Shown here: one piece after another, positions 1 to 5,856 of the stretch
Layout: each line of letters starts with the position of its first letter
How positions within the stretch are numbered: position 1 is the first letter of the stretch
Origin: an uncultured Actinoplanes sp.
Lineage (GTDB): Bacteria; Actinomycetota; Actinomycetes; Mycobacteriales; Micromonosporaceae
Assembly: GCA_934667465.1 (NCBI GenBank)
Contig: CAKUMG010000228.1
Coordinates: 1 to 7,960 of the forward strand
Length of the DNA stretch: 7,960 nucleotides
Reading direction: 5' to 3'
Made by a program: the position numbers and the translations under genes
Notes under the pieces: model-generated
What the model was told of the DNA's origin: nothing
Databases searched by the model: none
What the model saw: only the letters and a program-made list of their open reading frames with translations

Positions 1-368
1 GCGTGGCACGGCCCGGCCAGCGGTTCGCGTTCGTCATGGACACCGGCCTGTGCGACAACGTGTTCGCGCTGGCCGAGGGCGCCGACCTGCTCGTGATCGA
101 GTCGACCTTCCTCGCCGAGGACGCCACGCTGGCGGCCGAGGTCGGGCACCTCACGGCGGGACAGGCCGCGTCGGTCGCGCGCCAGTCCGGGGTGCGCACG
201 CTGGTCCTGACGCACTTCTCCCAGCGGTACGCGGACAGTGCGCGCTTCCTCGACGAGGCGCGCGCCGAGTTCGACGGCGACATCGTGCTGGCACAGGATC
301 TCGGCCGGGTTTCCGTCCCGCCGAGGATAGGTTCGTCCCATGAGCGTGCATCTGCGACCCGTCACTGA
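1..368 (+). CDS. rnz: Ribonuclease Z, C-terminal part (5' end outside window)
   Basis: RNase Z is a metallo-beta-lactamase-fold endonuclease that cleaves the 3' trailer from tRNA precursors in the cytoplasm. Only about the last 122 residues are present; the frame is open to the window edge, so the start lies upstream. Visible family motifs, in order from the first full codon at position 3, are VMDTG (the AxDTG-type metal-binding Asp), [15 protein letters not shown] (the His of the HST-type loop) and [10 protein letters not shown] (the final metal-ligand His). This order and spacing match the RNase Z C-terminal half rather than a generic beta-lactamase-fold hydrolase. The short tail after the last motif overlaps the next gene by 29 bases in another frame, which suggests translational coupling. 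Assignment as RNase Z rather than a close paralogue is likely but rests on the C-terminal half only. Confidence 0.88.
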   Translation, partial: VARPGQRFAFVMDTGLCDNVFALAEGADLLVIESTFLAEDATLAAEVGHLTAGQAASVARQSGVRTLVLTHFSQRYADSARFLDEARAEFDGDIVLAQDLGRVSVPPRIGSSHERASATRH

Positions 369-840
369 CGACGACCTGCCCGGGATCGGCGAGTTGCACT
401 ACCGCTCGCGCGCCACGGCCTACGCCGACCTGCTCACCCCCGAGGCGCTGACCTTCGGGTCGCCGGCGGGTCTGGGCGAGTTCTGGTCCGAGCGCTGGAA
501 GTGGGAACGCGAGACGCACCGGCTGACCGTGGCGATCGCCGAGGGGTCGCTGGCCGGCTTCACCTATCTGGGCCCGAGCTCGGAGGACGGCGCCGGCGAG
601 CTGTACGCGATCCACGCCGCCCCGGAGTTCGTGGGGCGCGGCGTCGGGCGCGCGCTCATGGTCGACGCGCTGGCGGCCCTGCCCGCGTACGGCCCGACGG
701 CGACGCTCTGGGTGCTGGACGGCAACGCCCGCGCGCGGACGTTCTACGAGCGCGGGGGATGGATCGCTGACGGGACGACCCGGGTCGAGCCGATCGGCGG
801 GGAGCCGGTGCTGCAGGTGCGCTACTCGCGCGCTCTCTAG
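340..840 (+). CDS. GNAT-family N-acetyltransferase
   Basis: A 166-residue protein with the GCN5-related N-acetyltransferase fold, which transfers acetyl from acetyl-CoA to an amine. It opens with a typical N-terminal strand ([16 protein letters not shown]). It then carries motif A at about residues 87-107 ([20 protein letters not shown]), where the R/Q-x-x-G-x-G/A pyrophosphate loop reads RGVGRA. Motif B lies around residues 126-141 ([16 protein letters not shown]), including the NxxAxxFYE signature common in this superfamily. Length is normal for a single GNAT domain. The ATG at 340 lies inside the end of the rnz frame, with a GAGGA at 323-327 and an AGG nearer the start as possible ribosome-binding sites. 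The overlap implies an operon with rnz. The substrate cannot be told from sequence; a protein N-terminus, a small amine or an antibiotic are all possible. Confidence 0.9.
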   Translation: MSVHLRPVTDDDLPGIGELHYRSRATAYADLLTPEALTFGSPAGLGEFWSERWKWERETHRLTVAIAEGSLAGFTYLGPSSEDGAGELYAIHAAPEFVGRGVGRALMVDALAALPAYGPTATLWVLDGNARARTFYERGGWIADGTTRVEPIGGEPVLQVRYSRAL

Positions 841-842
841 GA

Positions 843-900
843 GGGCGGGAACGCGTGACCGAGTTGATGCGGGGGAACCTGTGGTCACGCGCTCCCGCCC
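843..900. terminator. Large hairpin after the GNAT gene, probable terminator
   Basis: An inverted repeat begins 2 bases after the GNAT stop codon. The left arm GGGCGGGAACGCGTGACC (843-860) pairs with GGTCACGCGCTCCCGCCC (883-900) at 17 of 18 positions, around a 22-base loop. No T-run follows on either side, as is common for actinobacterial terminators. It lies between convergent transcription units (the GNAT gene on plus, the small Cys-rich gene on minus), so it could work in both directions. Termination is inferred from position and stem strength. Confidence 0.55.
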
Positions 901-911
901 ACCGCGCCCGC

Positions 912-975
912 TTCGAACCGTGCGCCTGGCCGGAGGCGCCGACCGGCGGAGGCGTGCCGGTCGGGTCGGTTCGAA
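912..975. other. Nested inverted repeats forming a possible three-way junction
   Basis: An outer perfect 9-bp stem (TTCGAACCG at 912-920 with CGGTTCGAA at 967-975) encloses two hairpins. One has GCGCCT at 922-927 pairing with AGGCGC at 934-939. The other has CCGACCGGC at 939-947 pairing with GCCGGTCGG at 956-964 around an 8-base loop. The two inner hairpins share only base 939, so they can form nearly back to back. The rest of 841-1099 shows no convincing gene. This may be the terminator of the minus-strand gene ending at 1100, a structured RNA, or a chance product of high GC. Confidence 0.35.
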
Positions 976-1099
976 ACGGGTCCGGGTGCGGGACATCGTC
1001 GCGCTGGCGGGGCTACGCGATGTCACCGCGGAACGGGTGCCGGGTCCGGGCTTCTCCTGCCGGGGGACGGTCGGGGGGCCCGGGCGGCACCCTGGGAAG

Positions 1100-1408
1100 T
1101 CAGGTGGTGTGCCGTTTTTCCTCTCTCCGGGATGGCCGGGACGCCGGTCTCGCGTCGTCCAGCAGGCCTGGCATGTCCCGGACGCTGTTGAGGTCGTGCC
1201 GGAACGTCCACGCCTCGCGCCACGGCCGCCGCGACGCGGTCTCGGCGCGCTCGGCGATGCGGCGGGGCGCACACGGCCACCGCCACCCGCACCAGACGCA
1301 GTTGTCGTCGCGACCCGCCGCGGCATGCCGGGCCAGCATCCGCTGCGCGTCCTGCCACAGCAGGCGGTCGACGATGTCGGCCGGCACGGCCTGGTCGACG
1401 ATGACCAT
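1100..1408 (-). CDS. Small Cys-rich hypothetical protein (possible zinc site)
   Basis: A 102-residue protein of unknown function. The core holds C37-x2-C40 and C46 in DDNCVWCGWRWPCAPRR, with H28 just upstream, which could form a small zinc-binding site. An Arg/Trp-rich conserved-looking segment follows (about residues 47-75), then an Asp/Arg tail. Third codon positions are overwhelmingly G or C for roughly the first 85 codons, which supports real coding. The last 16 or so codons use AGA, CCA, GAA and AAA, unlike the rest, so the C-terminus looks newly acquired or frayed. The ATG at 1406-1408 is preceded on the minus strand by GGAGGT about 10 bases upstream (1419-1424), a good Shine-Dalgarno. 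No signal peptide or membrane segment is seen. It resembles small CxxCGxxWPC-type proteins that I recall from Micromonosporaceae; that family resemblance is from memory. Confidence 0.72.
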   Translation of the reverse strand: MVIVDQAVPADIVDRLLWQDAQRMLARHAAAGRDDNCVWCGWRWPCAPRRIAERAETASRRPWREAWTFRHDLNSVRDMPGLLDDARPASRPSRREEKRHTT

Positions 1409-1446
1409 TGCTGTCAGTACCTCCGTCCGGGGCGGCGCTCGCTCTC

Positions 1447-1475
1447 ATCACATAAAACAGCCGGAATCCACCCAA
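1447..1475 (-). promoter_or_regulatory. Possible promoter of the Cys-rich gene
   Basis: On the minus strand, TTGGGT (1470-1475) and TGTGAT (1447-1452) are separated by 17 bases, as in a sigma-70-type promoter. They lie in a locally A/T-rich patch that stands out from the surrounding high GC, about 40 bases upstream of the ATG at 1408. Each hexamer matches its consensus at about four positions, so this is a weak call. Confidence 0.25.
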
Positions 1476-1510
1476 CGATCGGACTGAGTGTGCGACCTTC
1501 GCAACTATCC

Positions 1511-1521
1511 GTGACTGTCAC
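1511..1521. promoter_or_regulatory. Small palindrome in the divergent intergenic region
   Basis: GTGACTGTCAC is a perfect 5-1-5 palindrome. It lies between the divergently oriented Cys-rich gene (start at 1408) and the htrA-like gene (start at 1584). It could be an operator half-site pair. It is short, and nothing else in the sequence ties it to a regulator. Confidence 0.2.
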
Positions 1522-1583
1522 TGTCTCGCCGACGGCGGAAGCTGACGGGCATCGATGCGGGCGGCGGTCGCGTTGACCGGTTC

Positions 1584-2543
1584 ATGGATACCGAACACAC
1601 GGGTGTCGATCACGAGGCACTCGATGCCTACAGCCGTGTCGTGACCGGCGTCGCCGCCAAGCTCCTGCCCACCGTCGCCGCGCTCGGCGTGCGCACCCCG
1701 CGCGGCGCGGGCGCCGGCTCCGCGGTGACGTTCATCGACGACGGATTCCTGCTCACCAACGCGCACGTGGTCGCGGGCGCCTCCGGCGGCACCGCCGCGT
1801 TTGCCGACGGCACCGAGACCAGCTTCGACGTGGTCGGCGCGGACGCGCTCTCCGACCTGGCCGTCGTCCGGGTCCACCACCCGGGCGCGCCGGCCGCCCC
1901 GCTCGGCAACGCCGACACGCTGCGCGTCGGCCAGCTGGTGGTCGCGGTAGGCAACCCGATGGGCCTGGCGGGCTCCGTCACCGCCGGCGTCGTCTCGGGG
2001 CTCGGCCGCTCCCTGCCCGCCCGCGACGGCCGCCGCGTCCGGGTCATCGACAGTGTCATCCAGACCGACGCCGCCCTCAACCCGGGCAACTCCGGCGGCG
2101 CCCTCGCCGACGCCACCGGCACGGTCGTCGGCGTCAACACCGCCGTCGCCGGCTACGGCCTCGGCCTGGCCATCCCCGTCAACACCACCACCCGCCACAT
2201 CGTCGGCGAACTGGTCACCACCGGCAAGGTCCGCCGCGCCTGGCTCGGCGTCGCCGGCGTCCCCGTCCCGCTCCCGCCCCCACTCGCCGACCGCCTGGGC
2301 CAGCGACTCGGCCTGCGCATCGTCGAGGTCGTCCCGGACAGTCCCGCCCACTCCGCGGGCATCTACCTGGGCGACATCATGCTCACCGCGGGCGGTTGCC
2401 CCACCGACACCGTCCAGGCCCTGCAACGCCTCATGCTCGGCCCGGCGATTGGCACGGACCTCCCGATCACCGTCCACCGCAAGAACGCCATGGTCGACGT
2501 GATGGTCCGGCTCAGTGCACTGCAACAGAAGAAGATGTCGTAG
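1584..2543 (+). CDS. HtrA/DegP-like S1C serine protease with PDZ domain, no export signal
   Basis: A 319-residue trypsin-fold serine protease of the HtrA family, which degrades or handles misfolded proteins. The catalytic triad is visible: H61 in LLTNAHVV, D91 in ALSDLAVV and S170 in LNPGNSGGAL. The oxyanion-loop region follows the usual layout (VAVGNPMGL at about 120-128). A single C-terminal PDZ domain runs from about residue 220 (WLGVAGV) to 310, with the VVPDSPAHSAGIYLGDII-like core near 249-266. HtrA proteins usually carry a signal peptide or N-terminal membrane anchor. Here the N-terminus (MDTEHTGVDHEALDAYSRVV) is acidic and polar, so the protein looks cytosolic. ATG 1584 is the first ATG or GTG after the in-frame stop at 1512, and no clear Shine-Dalgarno precedes it. 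A missed upstream extension is therefore unlikely. It appears monocistronic. Confidence 0.93.
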   Translation: MDTEHTGVDHEALDAYSRVVTGVAAKLLPTVAALGVRTPRGAGAGSAVTFIDDGFLLTNAHVVAGASGGTAAFADGTETSFDVVGADALSDLAVVRVHHPGAPAAPLGNADTLRVGQLVVAVGNPMGLAGSVTAGVVSGLGRSLPARDGRRVRVIDSVIQTDAALNPGNSGGALADATGTVVGVNTAVAGYGLGLAIPVNTTTRHIVGELVTTGKVRRAWLGVAGVPVPLPPPLADRLGQRLGLRIVEVVPDSPAHSAGIYLGDIMLTAGGCPTDTVQALQRLMLGPAIGTDLPITVHRKNAMVDVMVRLSALQQKKMS

Positions 2544-2588
2544 CCGGGTGGGTGGTGCTGATCGCTGCTCCCGCCGAGGGCCCGGCGC

Positions 2589-2740
2589 GGCTTCGCCGGC
2601 CGCTGGCGCGTCCGGAACGCGAAGCCCCACCGGGCGACGTGCGTAAGTGGTCACGCCGCGGGGCCGGCAGGTGACCCGACGCGCGCATCGTCGGCGGGTT
2701 TGCGGGGTGAGCGCGACCGCTCACGCACGTCGCCGGGTGG
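2589..2740. other. Densely structured intergenic segment with nested inverted repeats
   Basis: The gene-free stretch 2544-2862 holds abutting stems instead of coding sequence. GGCTTCGC (2589-2596) pairs perfectly with GCGAAGCC (2619-2626). The next base begins a long inverted repeat: CCACCGGGCGACGTGCG (2627-2643) pairs at 16 of 17 positions with CGCACGTCGCCGGGTGG (2724-2740). Inside it lie three small perfect hairpins: GGTCAC/GTGACC (2649-2654/2671-2676), CCGACG/CGTCGG (2676-2681/2689-2694) and GTGAGCG/CGCTCAC (2707-2713/2718-2724). Small open frames here have poor codon bias. It could be a structured RNA, a palindromic repeat element, or 3'-UTR structure of the protease gene. Confidence 0.4.
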
Positions 2741-2781
2741 TCCGAGCCGTTCAGGCGCCGCCCAGGCGCCTGGCTCGGACC
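2739..2781. terminator. Strong hairpin between convergent htrA-like and relE genes
   Basis: GGTCCGAGCC (2739-2748) pairs perfectly with GGCTCGGACC (2772-2781). The stem continues, after a 4-base one-sided bulge (2749-2752), with AGGCGCC (2753-2759) pairing with GGCGCCT (2765-2771) over a 5-base loop. The result is about 17 paired positions without a T-run. Its place between two convergent genes suits a bidirectional terminator, although it lies nearly 200 bases past the protease stop. Confidence 0.5.
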
Positions 2782-2862
2782 GCGCGGCCCTCGGCGTGAG
2801 CAGCGATCCGTACACCCCACCTCGCTACGACATCCGCAATTGACCAAGTGCCCCGTGTTGAG

Positions 2863-3153
2863 TCAGCGAGACCGGTATGCGTCTGCGCGGTGCTCGATCG
2901 CCGTAACGGTCACGACGCGATCGTCCTCGTCGATCTCGTACAGGACGCGGTAGGTGCCGCGTCTGGCCGACCAGCTGCCTTCGAATGGCGGCAGGAGCAG
3001 TCGCTTGCCGACCCGCTGCGGATTGTCGAGAAGGGTAGTCGTGATGAACTCGTAAGCGGCCGCAGCGATCTTCTCTGGCAGCCGTCCCGCCAGAGCGCGT
3101 GCGGCAGGGCCGGTTACCTGGAGCCGGTACCGCCCGGGAGCCGGAGTGATCAT
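2863..3153 (-). CDS. relE: RelE/ParE-family toxin
   Basis: A 96-residue toxin of the RelE superfamily. Such toxins cleave mRNA at the ribosome and are neutralised by a partner antitoxin. The family layout is complete: an N-terminal strand (YRLQVTGPAARAL), a helical pair over residues 20-45, the basic turn PQRVGKRLLLPPFEG, then SARRGTYRVLYEID (residues 62-75) and the C-terminal strand VVTVTAIEHRADAYR (80-94). R64/R65, R69, H88 and Y93 lie where RelE toxins place basic and aromatic active-site residues. The ATG (3151-3153) overlaps the antitoxin stop in an ATGA arrangement, which implies translational coupling. No separate strong Shine-Dalgarno is seen. The gene's GC is visibly lower than that of its neighbours. 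Whether the toxin is active cannot be told from sequence. Confidence 0.9.
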   Translation of the reverse strand: MITPAPGRYRLQVTGPAARALAGRLPEKIAAAAYEFITTTLLDNPQRVGKRLLLPPFEGSWSARRGTYRVLYEIDEDDRVVTVTAIEHRADAYRSR

Positions 3154-3434
3154 CGCGCCAGCTTCGCTCGCTTCGCCATCAGTGCTGCGAGCTCGTCGGC
3201 GTCGAGCACGTCACCGGCTTCGACGGCTGCTTTGGATTCGGCTAGCTGCCGCATGGCTTCAGCGCTGGACAAGACGTCCAAGGTCTCCTCCAGCGATGCG
3301 AGATCGTCGGCTGAGATGAGCACCGCGGCGGCATGGCCGTGCCGGGTGATCTCTATTCGCTCATGCGTTGCGGCCACCTCGTCGATGAGTTCCGACAAGC
3401 GGTTGCGGGCGTCGGTGAACGGTACGGCAGTCAT
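3150..3434 (-). CDS. Phd/YefM-family antitoxin
   Basis: A 94-residue antitoxin paired with the RelE toxin directly downstream. The N-terminal Phd/YefM DNA-binding and dimerisation domain is clear: MTAVPFTDARNRLSELIDEV, then ERIEITRHGHAAAVLISADDL (to about residue 45) and LEETLDVLSS. The charged, probably flexible C-terminal half (60-94) would bind and mask the toxin. The reading frame is open further upstream to an ATG at 3507-3509, but those extra 25 residues lack family similarity and would run across the promoter and part of a hairpin. The ATG at 3432-3434 is therefore chosen. No Shine-Dalgarno precedes it; a -10-like TATACT lies 6 bases upstream, which suits a leaderless mRNA. Members of this family usually repress their own operon, alone or with toxin. 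Confidence 0.9.
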   Translation of the reverse strand: MTAVPFTDARNRLSELIDEVAATHERIEITRHGHAAAVLISADDLASLEETLDVLSSAEAMRQLAESKAAVEAGDVLDADELAALMAKRAKLAR

Positions 3435-3440
3435 GCTCGA

Positions 3441-3469
3441 AGTATAGGCAGATAGTGGCGCGAAGTCTG
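3441..3469 (-). promoter_or_regulatory. Leaderless promoter of the antitoxin-toxin operon
   Basis: On the minus strand, TATACT (3441-3446) is a near-consensus -10 element. A CAGACT -35-like hexamer (3464-3469, matching the GAC of TTGACA) lies 17 bases upstream of it. Only six bases separate the -10 from the antitoxin ATG, so transcription should start at or next to the A of the start codon. This leaderless arrangement is common in actinobacteria and agrees with the lack of a ribosome-binding site. Confidence 0.55.
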
Positions 3470-3475
3470 TACAGA
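3466..3475. promoter_or_regulatory. Candidate operator of the toxin-antitoxin operon
   Basis: TCTGTACAGA is a perfect 10-bp palindrome that overlaps the -35 region of the antitoxin promoter. Phd/YefM antitoxins bind short palindromes in their own promoters, so autorepression at this site is a reasonable inference. Confidence 0.4.
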
Positions 3476-3491
3476 TTCGGATCGAACGGAC

Positions 3492-3526
3492 CGTCGGGCC
3501 ACCGGACATCGCCCGGTGGCCTGACG
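3492..3526 (-). terminator. Terminator hairpin downstream of msrA
   Basis: GGCCACCGG (3497-3505) pairs perfectly with CCGGTGGCC (3513-3521) over a 7-base loop. Four more pairs extend the stem beyond one mismatch (3492-3495 with 3523-3526). It begins 19 bases past the msrA stop on the minus strand and ends just before the toxin-antitoxin promoter, so it would insulate the two units. No T-run follows. Confidence 0.6.
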
Positions 3527-3545
3527 TCGGACTTCGGCGTGCGGG

Positions 3546-4205
<660 letters not shown>

Positions 4206-4253
4206 GGTCACTCCCTTCATCCGATCGGTGCAACAACGAGCCGCCGGGGATCC

Positions 4254-4667
4254 TTACCCGAGGGCGGCGCCGATCCGCGCCGCATACGACGATGCTTCCT
4301 CGTCCGAGTCGTATTTGTGTCTCGGCCAGAAGAATCCGCGTAGTCCGTCGCCCTTCGTCCTCGGGACGACGTGGAAGTGCAGGTGCGGTTGCGACTGGGA
4401 GACGACGTTGTTGTTCGCGACGAACGTCCCCTGCGAGCCGAGCGCCTCCGGCACGGCCGCCGCCCCCCGCTGGACCAGCGGGAGGTAGGCCGGCAGATCG
4501 GTGGCGGGCAGATCGGTGAGCTGCGCCACGTGCGCGCGGGGCACGATCAGGACGTGGCCCTTGAAGACCGGCCTGACGTCGAGGAACCCGACGCCCTCCG
4601 GCACGTCCACGACTTTGAACGCGGGAACCGTGCCCGCCACGATCCCGCAGAAGAGGCAGTCGGCCAT
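4254..4667 (-). CDS. HIT-family (Hint-like) nucleotide-binding hydrolase
   Basis: A 137-residue histidine-triad protein. Hint-branch members hydrolyse nucleoside phosphoramidates or AMP-linked substrates. The HIT signature HxHxHxx is seen as QPHLHFHVVPR, with H95, H97 and H99; the middle His is the expected nucleophile. CLFC near the N-terminus (C4, C7), with H46 in PRAHV, suggests the zinc-binding variant of the family. FLDVRPVFKGHVLIVPRAH is the conserved strand region upstream of the active site. Length is normal. The ATG at 4665-4667 has no Shine-Dalgarno, but a -10-like TAGTCT ends 6 bases before it, which suggests a leaderless message. It is divergent from metB, 24 bases away, and msrA follows in the same direction with no hairpin between. 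The natural substrate is unknown. Confidence 0.92.
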   Translation of the reverse strand: MADCLFCGIVAGTVPAFKVVDVPEGVGFLDVRPVFKGHVLIVPRAHVAQLTDLPATDLPAYLPLVQRGAAAVPEALGSQGTFVANNNVVSQSQPHLHFHVVPRTKGDGLRGFFWPRHKYDSDEEASSYAARIGAALG

Positions 4668-4673
4668 CGGTGC

Positions 4674-4702
4674 AGACTAGCCTTGCCCCTCATGACGGGT
4701 AA
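4674..4702 (-). promoter_or_regulatory. Leaderless promoter of the HIT-msrA unit
   Basis: On the minus strand, TAGTCT (4674-4679) fits the TANNNT -10 pattern and ends six bases before the HIT start codon. A weak TTACCC (4697-4702) lies 17 bases upstream of it, inside the first codons of metB. The call rests mostly on the -10 spacing and the absence of a ribosome-binding site. Confidence 0.42.
4678..4683 (+). promoter_or_regulatory. -10 element of a leaderless metB promoter
   Basis: TAGCCT fits TANNNT and ends 8 bases before the metB ATG at 4692, which has no Shine-Dalgarno. It overlaps the opposing HIT -10 by two bases (4678-4679). No good -35 is visible; it would fall inside the start of the HIT gene. 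Confidence 0.38.
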
Positions 4703-5843
4703 CGACTACGGCTTCGACACACTGGCCATCCATGCCGGGCAGGACCCGGATCCGCGGACCGGTGCCGTCGTGCCGCCGATCTACCAGACGAGCACCTACG
4801 CGCAGGACGCCGTCGGCGCCCCGCGTCTCGGATACGAATACAGCCGCTCCGGCAACCCGACCCGCGACGCCCTGCAGGAGTGCCTCGCCGCGATCGAGGG
4901 CGGCCGCCGCGGCCTCGCCTTCGCCAGCGGGCTAGCCGCGGAGGACGCCCTGCTGCGCACGGTGTGCCGGCCGGGTGACCACGTCGTGATCCCCGACGAC
5001 GCGTACGGCGGCACCTACCGGCTCTTCGCCAAGGTGGCGGCGAACTGGGGCCTGGACTGGACCGCGGTCCCGCTCAACGACCTCGACGCGGTCCGGGCCG
5101 CGTTCCGGCCGGGGCACACGCGGCTGATCTGGGCCGAGACGCCCACCAACCCGCTGCTCAACATCGCCGACGTGGCCGCGCTGGCCGGGCTGGCCCACGA
5201 GTACGACGCGCTGCTCGCGGTGGACAACACGTTCGCCTCGCCCTACCTGCAGCAGCCGCTCGGGCTCGGCGCCGACGTGGTGATCCACTCGACCACGAAG
5301 TACCTGGGCGGGCACTCCGACGTGGTCGGCGGCGCGCTGATCACCGCCGGTGACGACCTGGGCCAGGAGCTGGCCTTCCACCAGAACGCGATGGGCGCCG
5401 TCAACGGCCCGTTCGACGCGTGGCTGACCCTGCGGGGCATCAAGACCCTGGGTGTACGCATGGATCGCCACTGCGACAACGCCGAGCGCATCGTGTCGTT
5501 CCTCGAGTCGCACCCCAAGGTCGGCCAGGTGCTCTATCCCGGTCTCGAGTCGCATCCCGGACACGAGATCGCCGCGAAGCAGATGTCCCGGTTCGGCGGC
5601 ATGGTGTCGTTCCGCGCCAAGGGCGGCGCTGACCAGGCGATCGACATCTGTAACCGGACAAAGCTCTTCGTGCTGGCCGAGTCGCTGGGCGGCGTGGAGT
5701 CGCTCATCGAGCACCCCGGCCAGATGACACACCTGTCCGCCGCGGGCTCTCCGCTTGAAGTGCCGGCCGATCTCGTGCGACTGTCTGTCGGCATCGAAAC
5801 CGCTGACGATCTGCTCGCCGACCTCGAGCAGGCGCTCGGCTGA
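4692..5843 (+). CDS. metB: Cystathionine gamma-synthase (or gamma-lyase), PLP-dependent
   Basis: A 383-residue Cys/Met-metabolism PLP enzyme. As a gamma-synthase it joins an activated homoserine with cysteine to make cystathionine on the way to methionine. Close homologues also cleave cystathionine to cysteine, 2-oxobutyrate and ammonia. Visible motifs are PPIYQTSTY (29-36), YSRSGNPTR (50-58), AFASGLAAEDALL (76-88), AETPTNPLLNI (148-158), AVDNTFASPY with D178 contacting the PLP ring nitrogen, and HSTTKYLGGHSDVVGG with Schiff-base lysine K203. SLGGVESLIEHPGQMTHLS (331-349) and RLSVGIE (363-369) bind the substrate carboxylate. Length is typical. The frame extends upstream, but family similarity begins at the ATG at 4692, whose spacing from a -10-like TAGCCT suggests leaderless expression. 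Synthase versus lyase cannot be settled from sequence; synthase is the usual annotation in actinobacteria. Confidence 0.93.
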   Translation: MTGNDYGFDTLAIHAGQDPDPRTGAVVPPIYQTSTYAQDAVGAPRLGYEYSRSGNPTRDALQECLAAIEGGRRGLAFASGLAAEDALLRTVCRPGDHVVIPDDAYGGTYRLFAKVAANWGLDWTAVPLNDLDAVRAAFRPGHTRLIWAETPTNPLLNIADVAALAGLAHEYDALLAVDNTFASPYLQQPLGLGADVVIHSTTKYLGGHSDVVGGALITAGDDLGQELAFHQNAMGAVNGPFDAWLTLRGIKTLGVRMDRHCDNAERIVSFLESHPKVGQVLYPGLESHPGHEIAAKQMSRFGGMVSFRAKGGADQAIDICNRTKLFVLAESLGGVESLIEHPGQMTHLSAAGSPLEVPADLVRLSVGIETADDLLADLEQALG

Positions 5844-5856
5844 GGTCGCGCTTCCG

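Noticed and set aside
968..975. GGTTCGAA, which resembles the T-arm of a tRNA
   Set aside because: The flanking bases cannot form the 5-bp T stem, and no acceptor or anticodon arm can be laid out. The motif is instead one arm of a 9-bp inverted repeat.
151..1326. A 391-codon minus-strand open frame across rnz, the GNAT gene and the intergenic region
   Set aside because: It overlaps two well-supported genes and has no family similarity. The Cys-rich gene in another minus frame has the better codon bias.
855..1576. Overlapping plus-strand open frames of about 210-230 codons opposite the Cys-rich gene
   Set aside because: Poor third-position G/C bias, no domain and no ribosome-binding site. 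They also read through the inverted-repeat cluster.
1518..2654. A 378-codon minus-strand open frame opposite the protease gene
   Set aside because: Low-complexity Gly/Asp/Arg/Val composition and no domain; the plus strand encodes a complete protease triad.
2647..2656. GTGGTCACGC shared with 881-890 as a possible repeated regulatory element
   Set aside because: A ten-base match within an 8-kb high-GC window is expected by chance, and the surrounding bases differ.
2627..2740. The long inverted repeat as the ends of a small mobile element (MITE)
   Set aside because: No target-site duplication flanks the arms, and the enclosed sequence is only about 80 bases of further hairpins. It was kept as a structured segment instead.
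3435..3509. N-terminal extension of the antitoxin to the ATG at 3509
   Set aside because: The extra 25 residues have no family similarity and would span a promoter, a palindrome and part of the msrA terminator.
4371..4691. Upstream extension of the metB reading frame
   Set aside because: It overlaps the HIT gene on the other strand and is Arg/Asp-rich. MetB family similarity starts exactly at the ATG at 4692.
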